Source: Microtetraspora sp. NBRC 16547 | GTDB lineage: Bacteria > Actinomycetota > Actinomycetes > Streptosporangiales > Streptosporangiaceae | Assembly: GCF_030268965.1 (NCBI RefSeq) | Contig: NZ_BSSE01000032.1 | Coordinates: 1 to 64,000, forward strand | Direction of reading: 5' to 3' | DNA: 64,000 nucleotides | Part shown: in pieces, positions 1-7,131 of the stretch | How positions within the stretch are numbered: position 1 is the stretch's first letter | Layout: each line of letters starts with the position of its first letter | Notes under the pieces: model-generated | Database searches by the model: none | Told to the model about the DNA's origin: nothing | What the model saw: the letters and a program-made list of their open reading frames with translations, nothing else | Translations under genes and position numbers: made by a program

Positions 1-2
1 GC

Positions 3-62
3 GAGTCCTTCCGCATGCGACAAGCCCGCACCCGAGGCCCAGGACGCCTCACCAAGAAGTAG
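3..62 (+). CDS. C-terminal end of an unidentified upstream gene (partial)
   Basis: An open frame enters from the window edge and stops at TAG after 19 residues that end in GRLTKK. The basic, arginine-rich tail is compatible with a DNA-binding protein or transposase, but the piece is too short to name. The following open frame belongs to a different gene fragment, so this may be the edge of another damaged gene. Confidence 0.25.
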   Translation, partial: ESFRMRQARTRGPGRLTKK

Positions 63-118
63 TCAACTAAGACGACACGGGGACATCGACTTGGCCACCA
101 GCGGCGACACGCACTTGG

Positions 119-226
119 CCGTTGACAATTGTGGTGCCTGACGCAGCCCACTACATGCACGACAGCCATCCTGAAGCCGTCACGATGGCCATCCTCAACG
201 TTGTCGATCTGGCGCGCCACGGGTAA
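119..226 (+). pseudogene. alpha/beta hydrolase C-terminal remnant
   Basis: The frame ending at TAA 224-226 reads VVPDAAHYMHDSHPEAV followed by a short helix-like tail. This resembles the last segment of alpha/beta hydrolases, where the catalytic His sits in a D(A/G)xHxxHxxxP context. No upstream hydrolase body is present: the residues before this segment (TSTWPPAATRTW) look like noise. The piece is therefore a truncated remnant with no start codon. The family assignment rests on this motif alone. Confidence 0.4.
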
Positions 227-327
227 GCCCCGGGAGATGTCCGTCAGCGGCAGCTGTTGAACGCCCCGGCGGCGCGGGCTTCTGGGATCCACCGGGACAG
301 GATGTGCAGACGTCATAGTCCGGATAC

Positions 328-654
328 ATGAGTGAGCTGGCCGACCCCAGCTGTGACGAGCATGGCCAGGCCACCGCCGAGGAGCACCCGCAGCGCGGGC
401 TGCTCGCCCAGGTGCCCGGCATCCGCAGCCTCGGCAGTGTGACCGATCCGCTCGGCCGACGGGGAGAAGCAGTCGCCCTGCCCGACGGAGCACCGGGCGG
501 CTCCGTAACGGAACGGCACCTCGTCGTGGACACCGCCACAGGCCATTTGCTCGCGACGGAAACGGTCCTGGTCCGACCCGGGCCCGTGGGACCAGTGTCC
601 GATTCGCGCGCACCCGTGACCGCACCCGCGGGCACGATCCTGACCGGGCGTTGA
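328..654 (+). pseudogene. CU044_5270-family protein, C-terminal remnant
   Basis: This 108-residue frame contains LLAQVPGIRSLGSVTDPLGR, then AVALPDG, then RHLVVDTATGHLLATETVLV. These match the end of actinobacterial CU044_5270 proteins (a calculation-type segment, VTD.AGR, a DP.TG.LL strand). Those proteins are normally over 300 residues with an N-terminal membrane segment, and only the last third is here. An in-frame TAG lies a few codons before the ATG, and no convincing ribosome binding site precedes it. I read it as a 5'-truncated gene. The family call is from motif recognition. Confidence 0.5.
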
Positions 655-758
655 AGCAGGCGGTATGGACGCCTAAGGCGCCCTGAGTCGCCTCTTCACC
701 TCTCGCATCGAGCCAGCAGAACCGCACCGTCCGCGGTCCGGACGCATTCCAAGAGCCG

Positions 759-801
759 GTATGTGGCGGCCGTACCGACTGAGCGGACGGCCGCCACATA
801 C
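759..801 (-). terminator. Rho-independent-type hairpin
   Basis: A perfect 15-bp inverted repeat, GTATGTGGCGGCCGT at 759-773 and its complement at 787-801, encloses a 13-nt loop. It begins 10 nt past the stop of the exported repeat-protein gene on the minus strand, so it is the likely terminator of that gene. There is no T-run, as is common in high-GC actinomycetes. Confidence 0.75.
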
Positions 802-811
802 GGACCGAGGG

Positions 812-1738
812 TCAGAGGCAGAGGGTGACGCAGACGTTCGTTCCGAGACCCAGTCCAAGACTGGTGCTGACATCTGCCGTGAGAAGCGTCCCGAGGTTGG
901 CACTGACGTCTGCCGCGGCAGCGACGGCCGCAGGGCCTTCATCAACGAGAGGTGCGTACACCCAGGCGGTGTTCACGTTCGCGTCGAGGGAAGCGCCGCC
1001 GGAAAGCCCCGCGGTCGCTGCGACGGAAAGCCCCGAGTTCGCCGCGATGGAAAACCCGGCGAGGCCGAGCCAGCAAGCGCATGTCGCGGTAGCCGCCTGG
1101 ACATCCGTGGTGACGGTTTCCGCAGTGGTTTCCGTAGTGGTTTCGGTGGTGACGGTTTCCGTGGTGACGGTATCCGTATTGTCCGTGGTGCCCGTATCGG
1201 TGGTGACTACCGGGGTGACCGTGGGATCAGGGGTGACCGTGGTGGCCGGTGGGATTTGAGACGTCGGCGTCGGCGTCGGTGCCGCCGGTGTCGGTGTCGG
1301 TGTCGGTGCCGCCGGTGTCGGTGTCGCCGTTGTCGCTGGCGGCGTGGACGGCGTGGACGGCGTGGGCCGCGTGGGCCGCGTGGGCGGCACGGAGGGCAGG
1401 GGCAGTGTCGGCCGGACCGGCTGCGTCTGGACCCGCGGCCTGTGCACCGTCACGACGATGTTCCGCACCTTCTGGTTCTGCCCCTGGTGCTCGTGCTGAT
1501 GCCCTCGCTGGTGCTCGTGGTTCCGGTTCCTGTTCCGGTTCCTGTTCCGGTTATGGTTCCGGTTCCTGTTCCTGCTGTTGCCCGAAGGGCCGGTGAATCC
1601 ACCATGGTGGCCGCTGACCGCAGGGATGGGGACGCCGTCCGCGGACGCGGGGGTGGCGATGCCACTCACGGCCACGGCACCTCCCGCCACCACAGTGCTG
1701 ATCACGAGTACTCTGGCCAGCTTGCTGGACTTGAGCAA
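812..1738 (-). CDS. Exported low-complexity repeat protein (NR/NH repeats, Thr/Pro stalk)
   Basis: The 308-residue product starts with a classical signal peptide (LKSSKLARVL, a hydrophobic stretch, then ATPASA). The start is TTG, chosen because AAGGAG lies 6 nt upstream. After the signal come Asn-Arg and Asn-His dipeptide repeats (about residues 54-90), a Thr/Pro-rich region with TPTPTP runs, a Thr/Glu/Val repeat (TVTTETVTTE) and a C-terminal Ala/Gly/Ser-rich domain of about 85 residues. That domain has two cysteine pairs, CAC near its start and CVTLC at the very end. The order basic repeat, extended stalk, small Cys-paired domain suggests a cell-surface or secreted structural protein. I recognise no family. 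The gene is isolated, has its own hairpin terminator, and its repeats are also visible in the DNA. Confidence 0.7.
   Translation of the reverse strand: MLKSSKLARVLVISTVVAGGAVAVSGIATPASADGVPIPAVSGHHGGFTGPSGNSRNRNRNHNRNRNRNRNRNHEHQRGHQHEHQGQNQKVRNIVVTVHRPRVQTQPVRPTLPLPSVPPTRPTRPTPSTPSTPPATTATPTPAAPTPTPTPAAPTPTPTSQIPPATTVTPDPTVTPVVTTDTGTTDNTDTVTTETVTTETTTETTAETVTTDVQAATATCACWLGLAGFSIAANSGLSVAATAGLSGGASLDANVNTAWVYAPLVDEGPAAVAAAADVSANLGTLLTADVSTSLGLGLGTNVCVTLCL
1520..1579. repeat. 12-bp tandem repeat, five units
   Basis: Five consecutive 12-bp units of GTTCCGGTTCCT occur, the third and fifth diverged (GTTCCGGTTATG, GTTCCTGCTGTT). Read on the minus strand they encode the Asn-Arg repeat of the exported protein. 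The unit is a multiple of three, so copy changes would lengthen or shorten the repeat without breaking the frame. Confidence 0.85.
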
Positions 1739-2037
1739 CTTGGTTCTCCTTGGAAAGGTCTCGAGTCCCGGCGTAACGATTCTCGAATCGGTAGAAAATA
1801 CTCAACCTTGAAAACCGCTTGAGAATAGCTCCGGATGTCGCTTTGCCTCTCCCTTTCGACGGGAAGCCAAACGGAGATTAGCAGATCTTGCTGTTTTGTT
1901 TTTCGTTTGTTGACCGGCGTAGGGCACTTCGCGGGCCAGTTCTCCAAAGGTCGCCGATAAGTCGAAATATCACTGATATCGCTCTTATTTTGGAGTCAAA
2001 CATCCCTGATCACGCAGGAGGCATTGGCTGGTGGCCA

Positions 2038-2670
2038 TCACATGCCTTCTGGGGCGGGCCCTGTCACGGGGGCCGCGCCGGCCATCAGGCTCTCGTCGAG
2101 GTGCCTGGGGCTGCGGGCGCCGACGATGGCGACGTGGACGGCCGGGTGGGCCAGCACCCATGCCACGGCGAGCTGCCCGATCGTCGCGCCGCGCCGTTCG
2201 GCGAAGTCACGCAGTTCGTTGACCACCGCGAGGTTGCGGCCAAAGCCCAGGCCGGTGAAGTCGGGGCTGTGCGAGCGCCAGTCGTCGGAGGGAAACGTGG
2301 TGTGCTCGTCGAAGCCGCCGCCGAGCAGGCCGTGCGCCAGCGGTCCGTACGCCAGCACGCCCAGGTCGTGCTCCGCCGCGTACGGTAGGACGTCTGTCTC
2401 GGCGTCGCGGCGGAACAGGTGGTAGGGCGGCTGGATCGCCTCCACGCCGGGGAACTCGCGCAACTGGTCCACGTCGAAGTTGGACACCCCGACGTGTCCG
2501 ATCAGCCCTTCGTCGACCATCTCCCGCAGCGCGGTGGCGCTCTCGGCGAACGGCGTATTCGGATCGGGCCAGTGCACCTGGTACAGGTCGACGTGGTCGG
2601 CGCCGAGCGCCTCCAGACTGGCCTCCACACCCTGTCGCAACCAGCCTGGGCTGGCATCCCGGACCATCGC
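2038..2670 (-). pseudogene. Aldo/keto reductase, N-terminally truncated
   Basis: From VRDASPGWL onward this frame is a clear aldo/keto reductase: SLEALGADHVDLYQVHWPD, then GHVGVSNFD, then LAYGPLAHGLL, then a C-terminal NADPH-binding loop (VGARSPRHLDESL). About 100 residues are missing at the N-terminus, including the barrel strand with the catalytic Asp and Tyr. The open frame continues upstream to 3105 only as antisense to the molybdoenzyme gene, with no reductase character. The break lies near 2670. No function is expected. Confidence 0.8.
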
Positions 2671-2883
2671 GAGCGCGGGATGTCCTGGGGGCCCTCCACT
2701 CGGGTCCGTGCGAGGCGAGTCTCGCGTGCGGGCCGTGCTGTCGGATGGACCCTGACGATCCAGAAGGCGGGGCCTTGCTACCAAATCGAAGTTAGGGTGC
2801 CCAGGCATTCGGGCATCCAGGACAATAGCGGACAAAGCGTTGCCATCCCCCCGATGCTGCACTCGACAGTGGGGGCTCTCACG

Positions 2884-4233
2884 ATGACGCACCGGCCAGA
2901 TCCCAGCGAGTTCGACGATCGCCGCCAGGAGATCCCGCCGGAGGCGGAGTACTCGCGGCGGCGGTTCCTTGCGTACTCGGCGGCGGGCGCCGTGGTGCCG
3001 CTCCTGCCCGAGCAAGCGCCCGCAATTGCGGGCACGACAGCGGAGGCGGCGGCCGACGTGACGAACTTCGTCGTTCAGGCGACGCCGTCCTGGTACTTCG
3101 TCCACCGTGAGAACGGCTCGGAGGAGATGAAGTGGGGCCCGGTCGGGCGGGCGGTCCTCGACGGTCAGCCCGCTGGCTACGGCGAGTTAATCCCCAATGA
3201 TCGGATGTACATCCACAACAGAGCCCGCCCACCACGAATCGATCGCCGGACATGGCGGCTGAAGCTCACCGGCGACGCGCTCACTCGCCCCCGGTCGTTC
3301 ACCTACGACGAATTGCTGGCGATGCCGTCCGTGTCGCTGAAGCGCACGATCGACTGCGGCGCCAACTGCGCAGCTTTCTTCCCCAAGCTGCCGCCCGGCG
3401 GAGCCGACAATCGCTGGCTTCCGGTCGGCTTCACCCAGTGGCACTTCGGCGCGGTGGGAGCCGCCGAGTGGACGGGTGTGCGGGCCAAGGACGTGCTGGC
3501 GGCGGCCGGGGCCGAATCGCCGATGGACGTGAAGTTCACCGGCCTGGACGTCATCGTCAACCGAAGCTTCCCCGGCGGGAGGATCCACTACTCGCAGGTC
3601 GCCCCCGCCGACAAGGTGCTCAAAGACGACACCCTGCTGGTGTACGGCATGAATGGGCGGGACCTGCCGGTCGACCACGGGTACCCGTTCCGCCTGCTGC
3701 TGTCGGGGTGGGCCGCCGTCACCTACGTGAAGTGGCTCGGTGAGATCGAGGTGTCGAAGCACCGCATTCCGCCGACAGGACTCCAGACAAGGCATGTGCT
3801 TGTCGGTCCTGCCTATGCCAAGCCGGCCATCCTGAGCGTCGGCCCCGTCCGCAGCGCCATCGAGCACAACCCGGAGGTCACACTCGCTCCTGGTGACATC
3901 ACGCTGCGCGGGCGGGCCTGGTCCGGGGCCGGGGCGATCGAGCGCGTCGATGTGTCCGTGGAGAAACTCGCCGCGCCCGGGCGATGGGTCACGGAGATGC
4001 CCTGGCGTACGGCGAGGCTGCTGAGCACGCCTGAACCCTTCATGTGGGTGCGTTTCGAGGTGCCCTGGCCAGGGGTCAAGCCCGGCCAGTACCGCGTGAT
4101 GTCACGCGCGAAGGACAAGGCCGGCAACGTCCAGCCCCGCCCGGAGGATGTCGTGTGGAACCAACACGGGCTGGGCTACAACGGGCACTACCCGCTGGAC
4201 CTGATCGTCGTTCCGCCCACAGACATGCCCTGA
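2884..4233 (+). CDS. Tat-exported sulfite-oxidase-family molybdopterin oxidoreductase
   Basis: The 449-residue product carries a twin-arginine signal (SRRRFL at residues 24-29, then a hydrophobic stretch). An oxidoreductase molybdopterin domain follows, with RTIDCGANC holding the likely molybdenum-ligand cysteine C158, a GRIHYSQV/LVYGMNGRDLPVDHGYPFR core and GWAAVTYVKWLGEIEV. A C-terminal Mo-co dimerisation domain (about residues 300-445) ends NGHYPLDLIVV. The order matches bacterial SorA/SoxC/YedY-like enzymes without a fused haem domain. The loop after the ligand Cys reads CGANC rather than the usual C(A/S)GNxR. ATG 2884 is preferred over ATG 2854 because a GGGGG stretch lies upstream of it. 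No haem or cytochrome partner is adjacent, so the electron acceptor is unknown. Confidence 0.85.
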   Translation: MTHRPDPSEFDDRRQEIPPEAEYSRRRFLAYSAAGAVVPLLPEQAPAIAGTTAEAAADVTNFVVQATPSWYFVHRENGSEEMKWGPVGRAVLDGQPAGYGELIPNDRMYIHNRARPPRIDRRTWRLKLTGDALTRPRSFTYDELLAMPSVSLKRTIDCGANCAAFFPKLPPGGADNRWLPVGFTQWHFGAVGAAEWTGVRAKDVLAAAGAESPMDVKFTGLDVIVNRSFPGGRIHYSQVAPADKVLKDDTLLVYGMNGRDLPVDHGYPFRLLLSGWAAVTYVKWLGEIEVSKHRIPPTGLQTRHVLVGPAYAKPAILSVGPVRSAIEHNPEVTLAPGDITLRGRAWSGAGAIERVDVSVEKLAAPGRWVTEMPWRTARLLSTPEPFMWVRFEVPWPGVKPGQYRVMSRAKDKAGNVQPRPEDVVWNQHGLGYNGHYPLDLIVVPPTDMP

Positions 4234-4261
4234 CCTCGGGGGACTGACCCCGCCGAGGCGC

Positions 4262-4277
4262 CGGGAGCGGGCTCCCG
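4262..4277. terminator. Short hairpin between convergent genes
   Basis: CGGGAGC and its complement GCTCCCG flank a 2-nt loop, in the 61-nt gap between the molybdoenzyme stop and the stop of the small minus-strand ORF. A bidirectional terminator is plausible, but the stem is only 7 bp and has no U-tract. Confidence 0.4.
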
Positions 4278-4294
4278 ACGCCCCTTCGTCAGTC

Positions 4295-4519
4295 TCAGCC
4301 GCAGTTGCCGAAGGTAGTGCGGCCGCCCTGGGCGATCTCACCCTGGACCCGGGTGTCGTAGATGAGGCCGCTGTACCTGACGCACTTGCCCGAGGCGGAC
4401 GCCTTCACCGGGCCCGCGTAGTACTTGTAGGACTTGTCGTCGGTCACCGGCTTGCTGCCCTTCACCTCCAGGGTCGCGATGGTGCGGGTGGCGGTTCCGA
4501 CGTACGACAACCTGCACAT
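4295..4519 (-). CDS. Small hypothetical protein resembling a mature secreted domain
   Basis: This 74-residue frame has three cysteines (C2, a KCVRYSG segment and C-terminal NCG) and alternating polar beta-like stretches such as RTIATLEVKG and CVRYSGLIYD. It looks like the mature part of a small exported actinomycete protein but has no signal peptide. It opens two codons after the stop of the broken response regulator, in the same frame, with AGAGGG only 1-2 nt before the ATG. It may be the surviving end of a gene whose signal-peptide part was lost, or a spurious frame. I do not recognise a family. Confidence 0.4.
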   Translation of the reverse strand: MCRLSYVGTATRTIATLEVKGSKPVTDDKSYKYYAGPVKASASGKCVRYSGLIYDTRVQGEIAQGGRTTFGNCG

Positions 4520-4525
4520 CCCTCT

Positions 4526-5130
4526 TCACAGCCAGCCGGCATCGGTGGCTATGCGGACGGCATCCACCCTGTTGCGCGCGTCCAGCTTGGTGACGGCCGA
4601 GGCCAGATAGTTGCGCACGGTGCCATACGACAGGCACAGCCCGGCGGCGATCTCCGCGGCGTCGCTGCCTGTGCCGAACTGCTTGAGGACCTCGGCCTCG
4701 CGACGGGACAGCGGGTTCTCCGCCACGTCCAGAGCCGCCAGTGCCAGGTGCGGATCGACCGCCCGGCCACCGGCGGCCACCGTGCGCACGGCGTCGATCA
4801 GTTCTTTCACCGGGGCATCTTTGGCAATGAACCCCGAAACTCGCGCGGACAGAGCGCGGCGCAGGTCTCCCGGTCTGCCCGATCCCGCCAGTATCAGCGT
4901 GCGACACTCCGGCAGACGCTCGTGCAGTTCGGCCGCCACGACGAGCCCGCCGCACTGGGAAGATCAACAGAGATCACTGCCACGTCCGGCCGGTACGCGA
5001 GCGCGGTTGACACGATGTCGACCCCCGACTCGGTGGCCGCCACCACGTCAAGGTCGTCCTCCAGCTTCAACACGGCGACCAGCGTGTCACGCAGGATGCG
5101 CATGTCTTCCGCCACCAGAATCCGGATCAC
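4526..5130 (-). pseudogene. LuxR/NarL-type response regulator, frameshifted
   Basis: The GTG start at 5130 follows GAGGGG and begins VIRILVAEDMRILRDTLVAVL, a receiver domain with its acidic pair. The receiver continues to DLPSAAG. The matching continuation (GLVVAAELHERLPECRTLILAG, KDAP) and the C-terminal LuxR HTH (NPLSRREAEVLKQF, YGTVRNYLASAVTKL) lie in another frame. The shift is near 4945-4965, and the total length of 605 nt is not a multiple of three. Intact relatives (DesR/NarL type) are about 200 residues, which fits the restored product. The partner kinase is absent. The IS605-type element sits directly upstream, so the original promoter region was probably also disrupted. Confidence 0.75.
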
Positions 5131-5139
5131 AGACCCCTC

Positions 5140-5205
5140 GTCAGCTTCTCGGCCCTGAAGGGCCAAGCTTGCAGCTCCTCGCCGTACCTGGCGGGTACGG
5201 GTCAG
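5140..5205 (-). ncRNA. Putative right-end/omega-RNA region of the tnpB element
   Basis: Downstream of tnpB the minus strand can fold two hairpins: CCGTAC/GTACGG with a 7-nt loop (5182-5200) and GGCCCT/AGGGCC (5151-5164), followed by GAGAAGCTGAC. In characterised IS605 elements the guide (omega/re) RNA spans the tnpB 3' end and the right end, with the guide taken from flanking DNA. The position and folds fit this, but transcription is inferred. Confidence 0.4.
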
Positions 5206-6362
5206 GCCGCGTCGTCGGCAGCGTGACTCACTGCCCAACCCGCGACACCGCGCGAGGCGATGTTGCGGGCTGCGTTGACGTCGGCGTGCTCAGCGAAGCC
5301 GCACGACGTACAGGAGAAGGTTGCCTGGTCGGGCCGGTTGGCCTTGTCCACATGCCCGCAGGCCGAGCAGGTCTGGGAGGTGTAGGCCGGATCCACATGG
5401 ATCACGCCGACCCCGTGCCGGGCCGCCTTGTAGACGATGAAGCTCCCCAACTGGTGGAAACTCCACGAGTGCAACATGACCCGCTGGGGCTTGCGGAGCC
5501 GTACCCGGTCACGGATCCCACCCAGATCTTCCAGAGCGATCCCGCGTCCGGTGCGTTCTGCCTCGGTCACGATGCGTTTGGCAATGCGGTGATTGGTATC
5601 GGCGGCGAACCGCGCCTCCTTGCGGCGACGCTTCTTCAGCAGCCGTTTGGCGGAGGCGGTGGCCTTGGCCTGCAACCGGCGGCGCAGCTCCCGATTGCGG
5701 TGGCGCACCGCGTTCAGGCCCTTACCGCAGTGGCGGGCGCCGTCACTGGTGGTGGCAATGTTGGCAATGCCCAGATCCACCCCTATGAACCCGTCCGGTT
5801 CGGTGACCGGAACATCAGGGATCTCACAGGTCGCGTACAGAAACCACCTGCCATCCCGGCAGACCAGGTCGGACTCGCCCTTCCGGTACAAGGCGAGCAT
5901 CTTGAGCTGGTCGGCCGACCCGACGAACGCGACATTCTTCAACCGGCCGGCCGTGGTCCAGATCGACACCATGCGCGCGTCGATCTGCCAGGACAGGCAG
6001 CGGTCATCGAACGGCTGCGCGGCATCGGCGCGGAAGACGATCGGTTTACTCTCGGCCCGCGCGCGGCGCCGGGAGCCTTCCGGTCCCAGGTTCCCGGCCC
6101 GGATGTTGGCCTTCAGTGTGGTGTAGGCGTCGGCGACCTTCTTGATCACATGCTGGGCGGCCTGCGCCCCCAACCCGCGCGCTTTCACCTCGCGATAGGT
6201 GTGCTTGCGCAACGCGTACTCACGCCGGTCCCCGGTCGTGAACGCCGTCGCCGAGGCGAAGTTCGCGGCATCGTTGCAGGCACGCAAGGTCGCCTCCAGC
6301 GCCTCCGCCTGCTCGGGCGTCGGCCAGAGCCTCACCTGCACCACCAGCTTCACATCGAACAC
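5202..6362 (-). CDS. tnpB: TnpB-type RNA-guided nuclease (OrfB_IS605)
   Basis: The 386-residue product has the N-terminal OrfB helix-turn-helix region (VRLWPTPEQAEALEATLRACN), a RuvC-like nuclease and a zinc ribbon. The RuvC triad is visible: D196 in GVDLGIANIATT, E278 in ALEDLGG and D361 in HADVNAARNI. The zinc ribbon carries two CxxC pairs (CSACG, CTSCG) between E278 and D361. All key residues are intact, so the nuclease may be active. GTG 6362 is preferred because homology starts there; a longer frame opens at 6452. It is divergent from the tnpA stub. TnpB proteins are compact RNA-guided nucleases related to Cas12. Confidence 0.85.
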   Translation of the reverse strand: MFDVKLVVQVRLWPTPEQAEALEATLRACNDAANFASATAFTTGDRREYALRKHTYREVKARGLGAQAAQHVIKKVADAYTTLKANIRAGNLGPEGSRRRARAESKPIVFRADAAQPFDDRCLSWQIDARMVSIWTTAGRLKNVAFVGSADQLKMLALYRKGESDLVCRDGRWFLYATCEIPDVPVTEPDGFIGVDLGIANIATTSDGARHCGKGLNAVRHRNRELRRRLQAKATASAKRLLKKRRRKEARFAADTNHRIAKRIVTEAERTGRGIALEDLGGIRDRVRLRKPQRVMLHSWSFHQLGSFIVYKAARHGVGVIHVDPAYTSQTCSACGHVDKANRPDQATFSCTSCGFAEHADVNAARNIASRGVAGWAVSHAADDAA

Positions 6363-6443
6363 ATTATCGGCTGGTTCATGTCGCCGTGATGAAAACCAAA
6401 ACTGCGCAAGGGGTTTCCCGCTCATGTCCACAGGTACCTGTGA

Positions 6444-6545
6444 GGCGGCCATTTCTGGTCACCGTCGTACTTCGCGGCGTCCTGCGGCGGCGCCCCGATG
6501 TCGATCATCAAGGAGCACATCGAGAACCAGAAGCGCCCGGACTAG
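6444..6545 (+). pseudogene. tnpA: IS200-type transposase TnpA, C-terminal stub
   Basis: The 33 codons before TAG 6543-6545 read GGHFWSPSYFAASCGGAP, then a helix (MSIIKEHIENQK). This is the characteristic C-terminus of Y1 HUH transposases of the IS200/IS605 family. An in-frame TGA directly precedes the segment, and the HUH motif and catalytic Tyr region are missing. The stub diverges from tnpB, as expected for an IS605 arrangement. Confidence 0.75.
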
Positions 6546-6899
6546 CGTCCGGGCGAGGCGAGGGATGCGATTCCTCCCGGGCGTGAACGCCCGGGGTTCC
6601 TCGCTAAATACCGCTGAACCAATCCACGCGATCGGTGTCAGACGTCATATGTCTTAATACGGTCCGAAAATATCTCAGGAGAAGATCGCTGATATTGGTA
6701 AGTGGCCCGTGGTTCGGGCCTTCTTGGCGCACAAGCGATGCGGACCCACCACGAGGTCCTTGCCCACCCCGGTGCCGCACGACAGCGATGAACAGGGCCC
6801 GAGCACGAAGAACTACGCGCGCCGCGCTCGTGGACGATCGCGTGGAACGGAGTCCACCCGGACGAGCCTTCGGAGTCCAGCGCGCTGCGGGAGATGTCA

Positions 6900-7070
6900 C
6901 CGAGGGCTGAGTGACGGACGGCAGCCAGTCGGTGATGCGTGATAAGGCGAAGCCGAAACCAGCCGCGCGGCTGTTGTCCATGGCGTAGGAACGCTGGAAC
7001 GAGAACGGTGAGACGTCGTCGCCGACCACATAGACGGCCCCGCCGAGCGGCAGGTATCGCGAAAACCGTG
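6900..7070 (-). pseudogene. Remnant of an NAD-dependent epimerase-like gene (tentative)
   Basis: In one minus-strand frame the segment RFSRYLPLGGAVYVVGDDV is followed by SPFSFQRSYAMDNSRA and GFALSRITDWLPSV. This has the look of a conserved protein C-terminus, perhaps of the extended SDR/epimerase group. No start codon, upstream domain or proper end is attached, and beyond about 6900 the frame becomes low-quality Ser/Arg/Pro sequence. The family call is weak. The rest of 6606-7131 holds nothing I can support. Confidence 0.3.
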
Positions 7071-7131
7071 CCGTCCTCGTCGGTGTAGATCGTCACCTGA
7101 CCAATTTCGGCAGGTTTCCCAGGTGCCCTGC

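Larger units (their letters stand above)
5140..6605. mobile_element. IS200/IS605-family element (intact tnpB, tnpA stub)
   Basis: A tnpB gene on the minus strand and the 3' part of a divergent Y1-type tnpA on the plus strand are bracketed by subterminal hairpins. One is GGCCCT-GA-AGGGCC at 5151-5164 beyond the tnpB end. The other is CCCGGGCG-TGAA-CGCCCGGG at 6576-6595 beyond the tnpA end. This divergent layout is the IS605 arrangement. With no usable tnpA the element cannot move on its own. The exact ends are estimates, since this family leaves no target duplication or terminal inverted repeats. Confidence 0.7.

Noticed and set aside
1263-1330. CRISPR-like repetitive block in the region of the exported protein
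   Set aside because: The repeats are short (6-12 bp), contiguous and in phase with codons for Thr/Pro repeats, with no spacers.
2671-3105. Upstream extension of the aldo/keto reductase frame
   Set aside because: The extra residues are antisense to the Tat-exported molybdoenzyme and show no reductase similarity, so the reductase is truncated near 2670 rather than extended.
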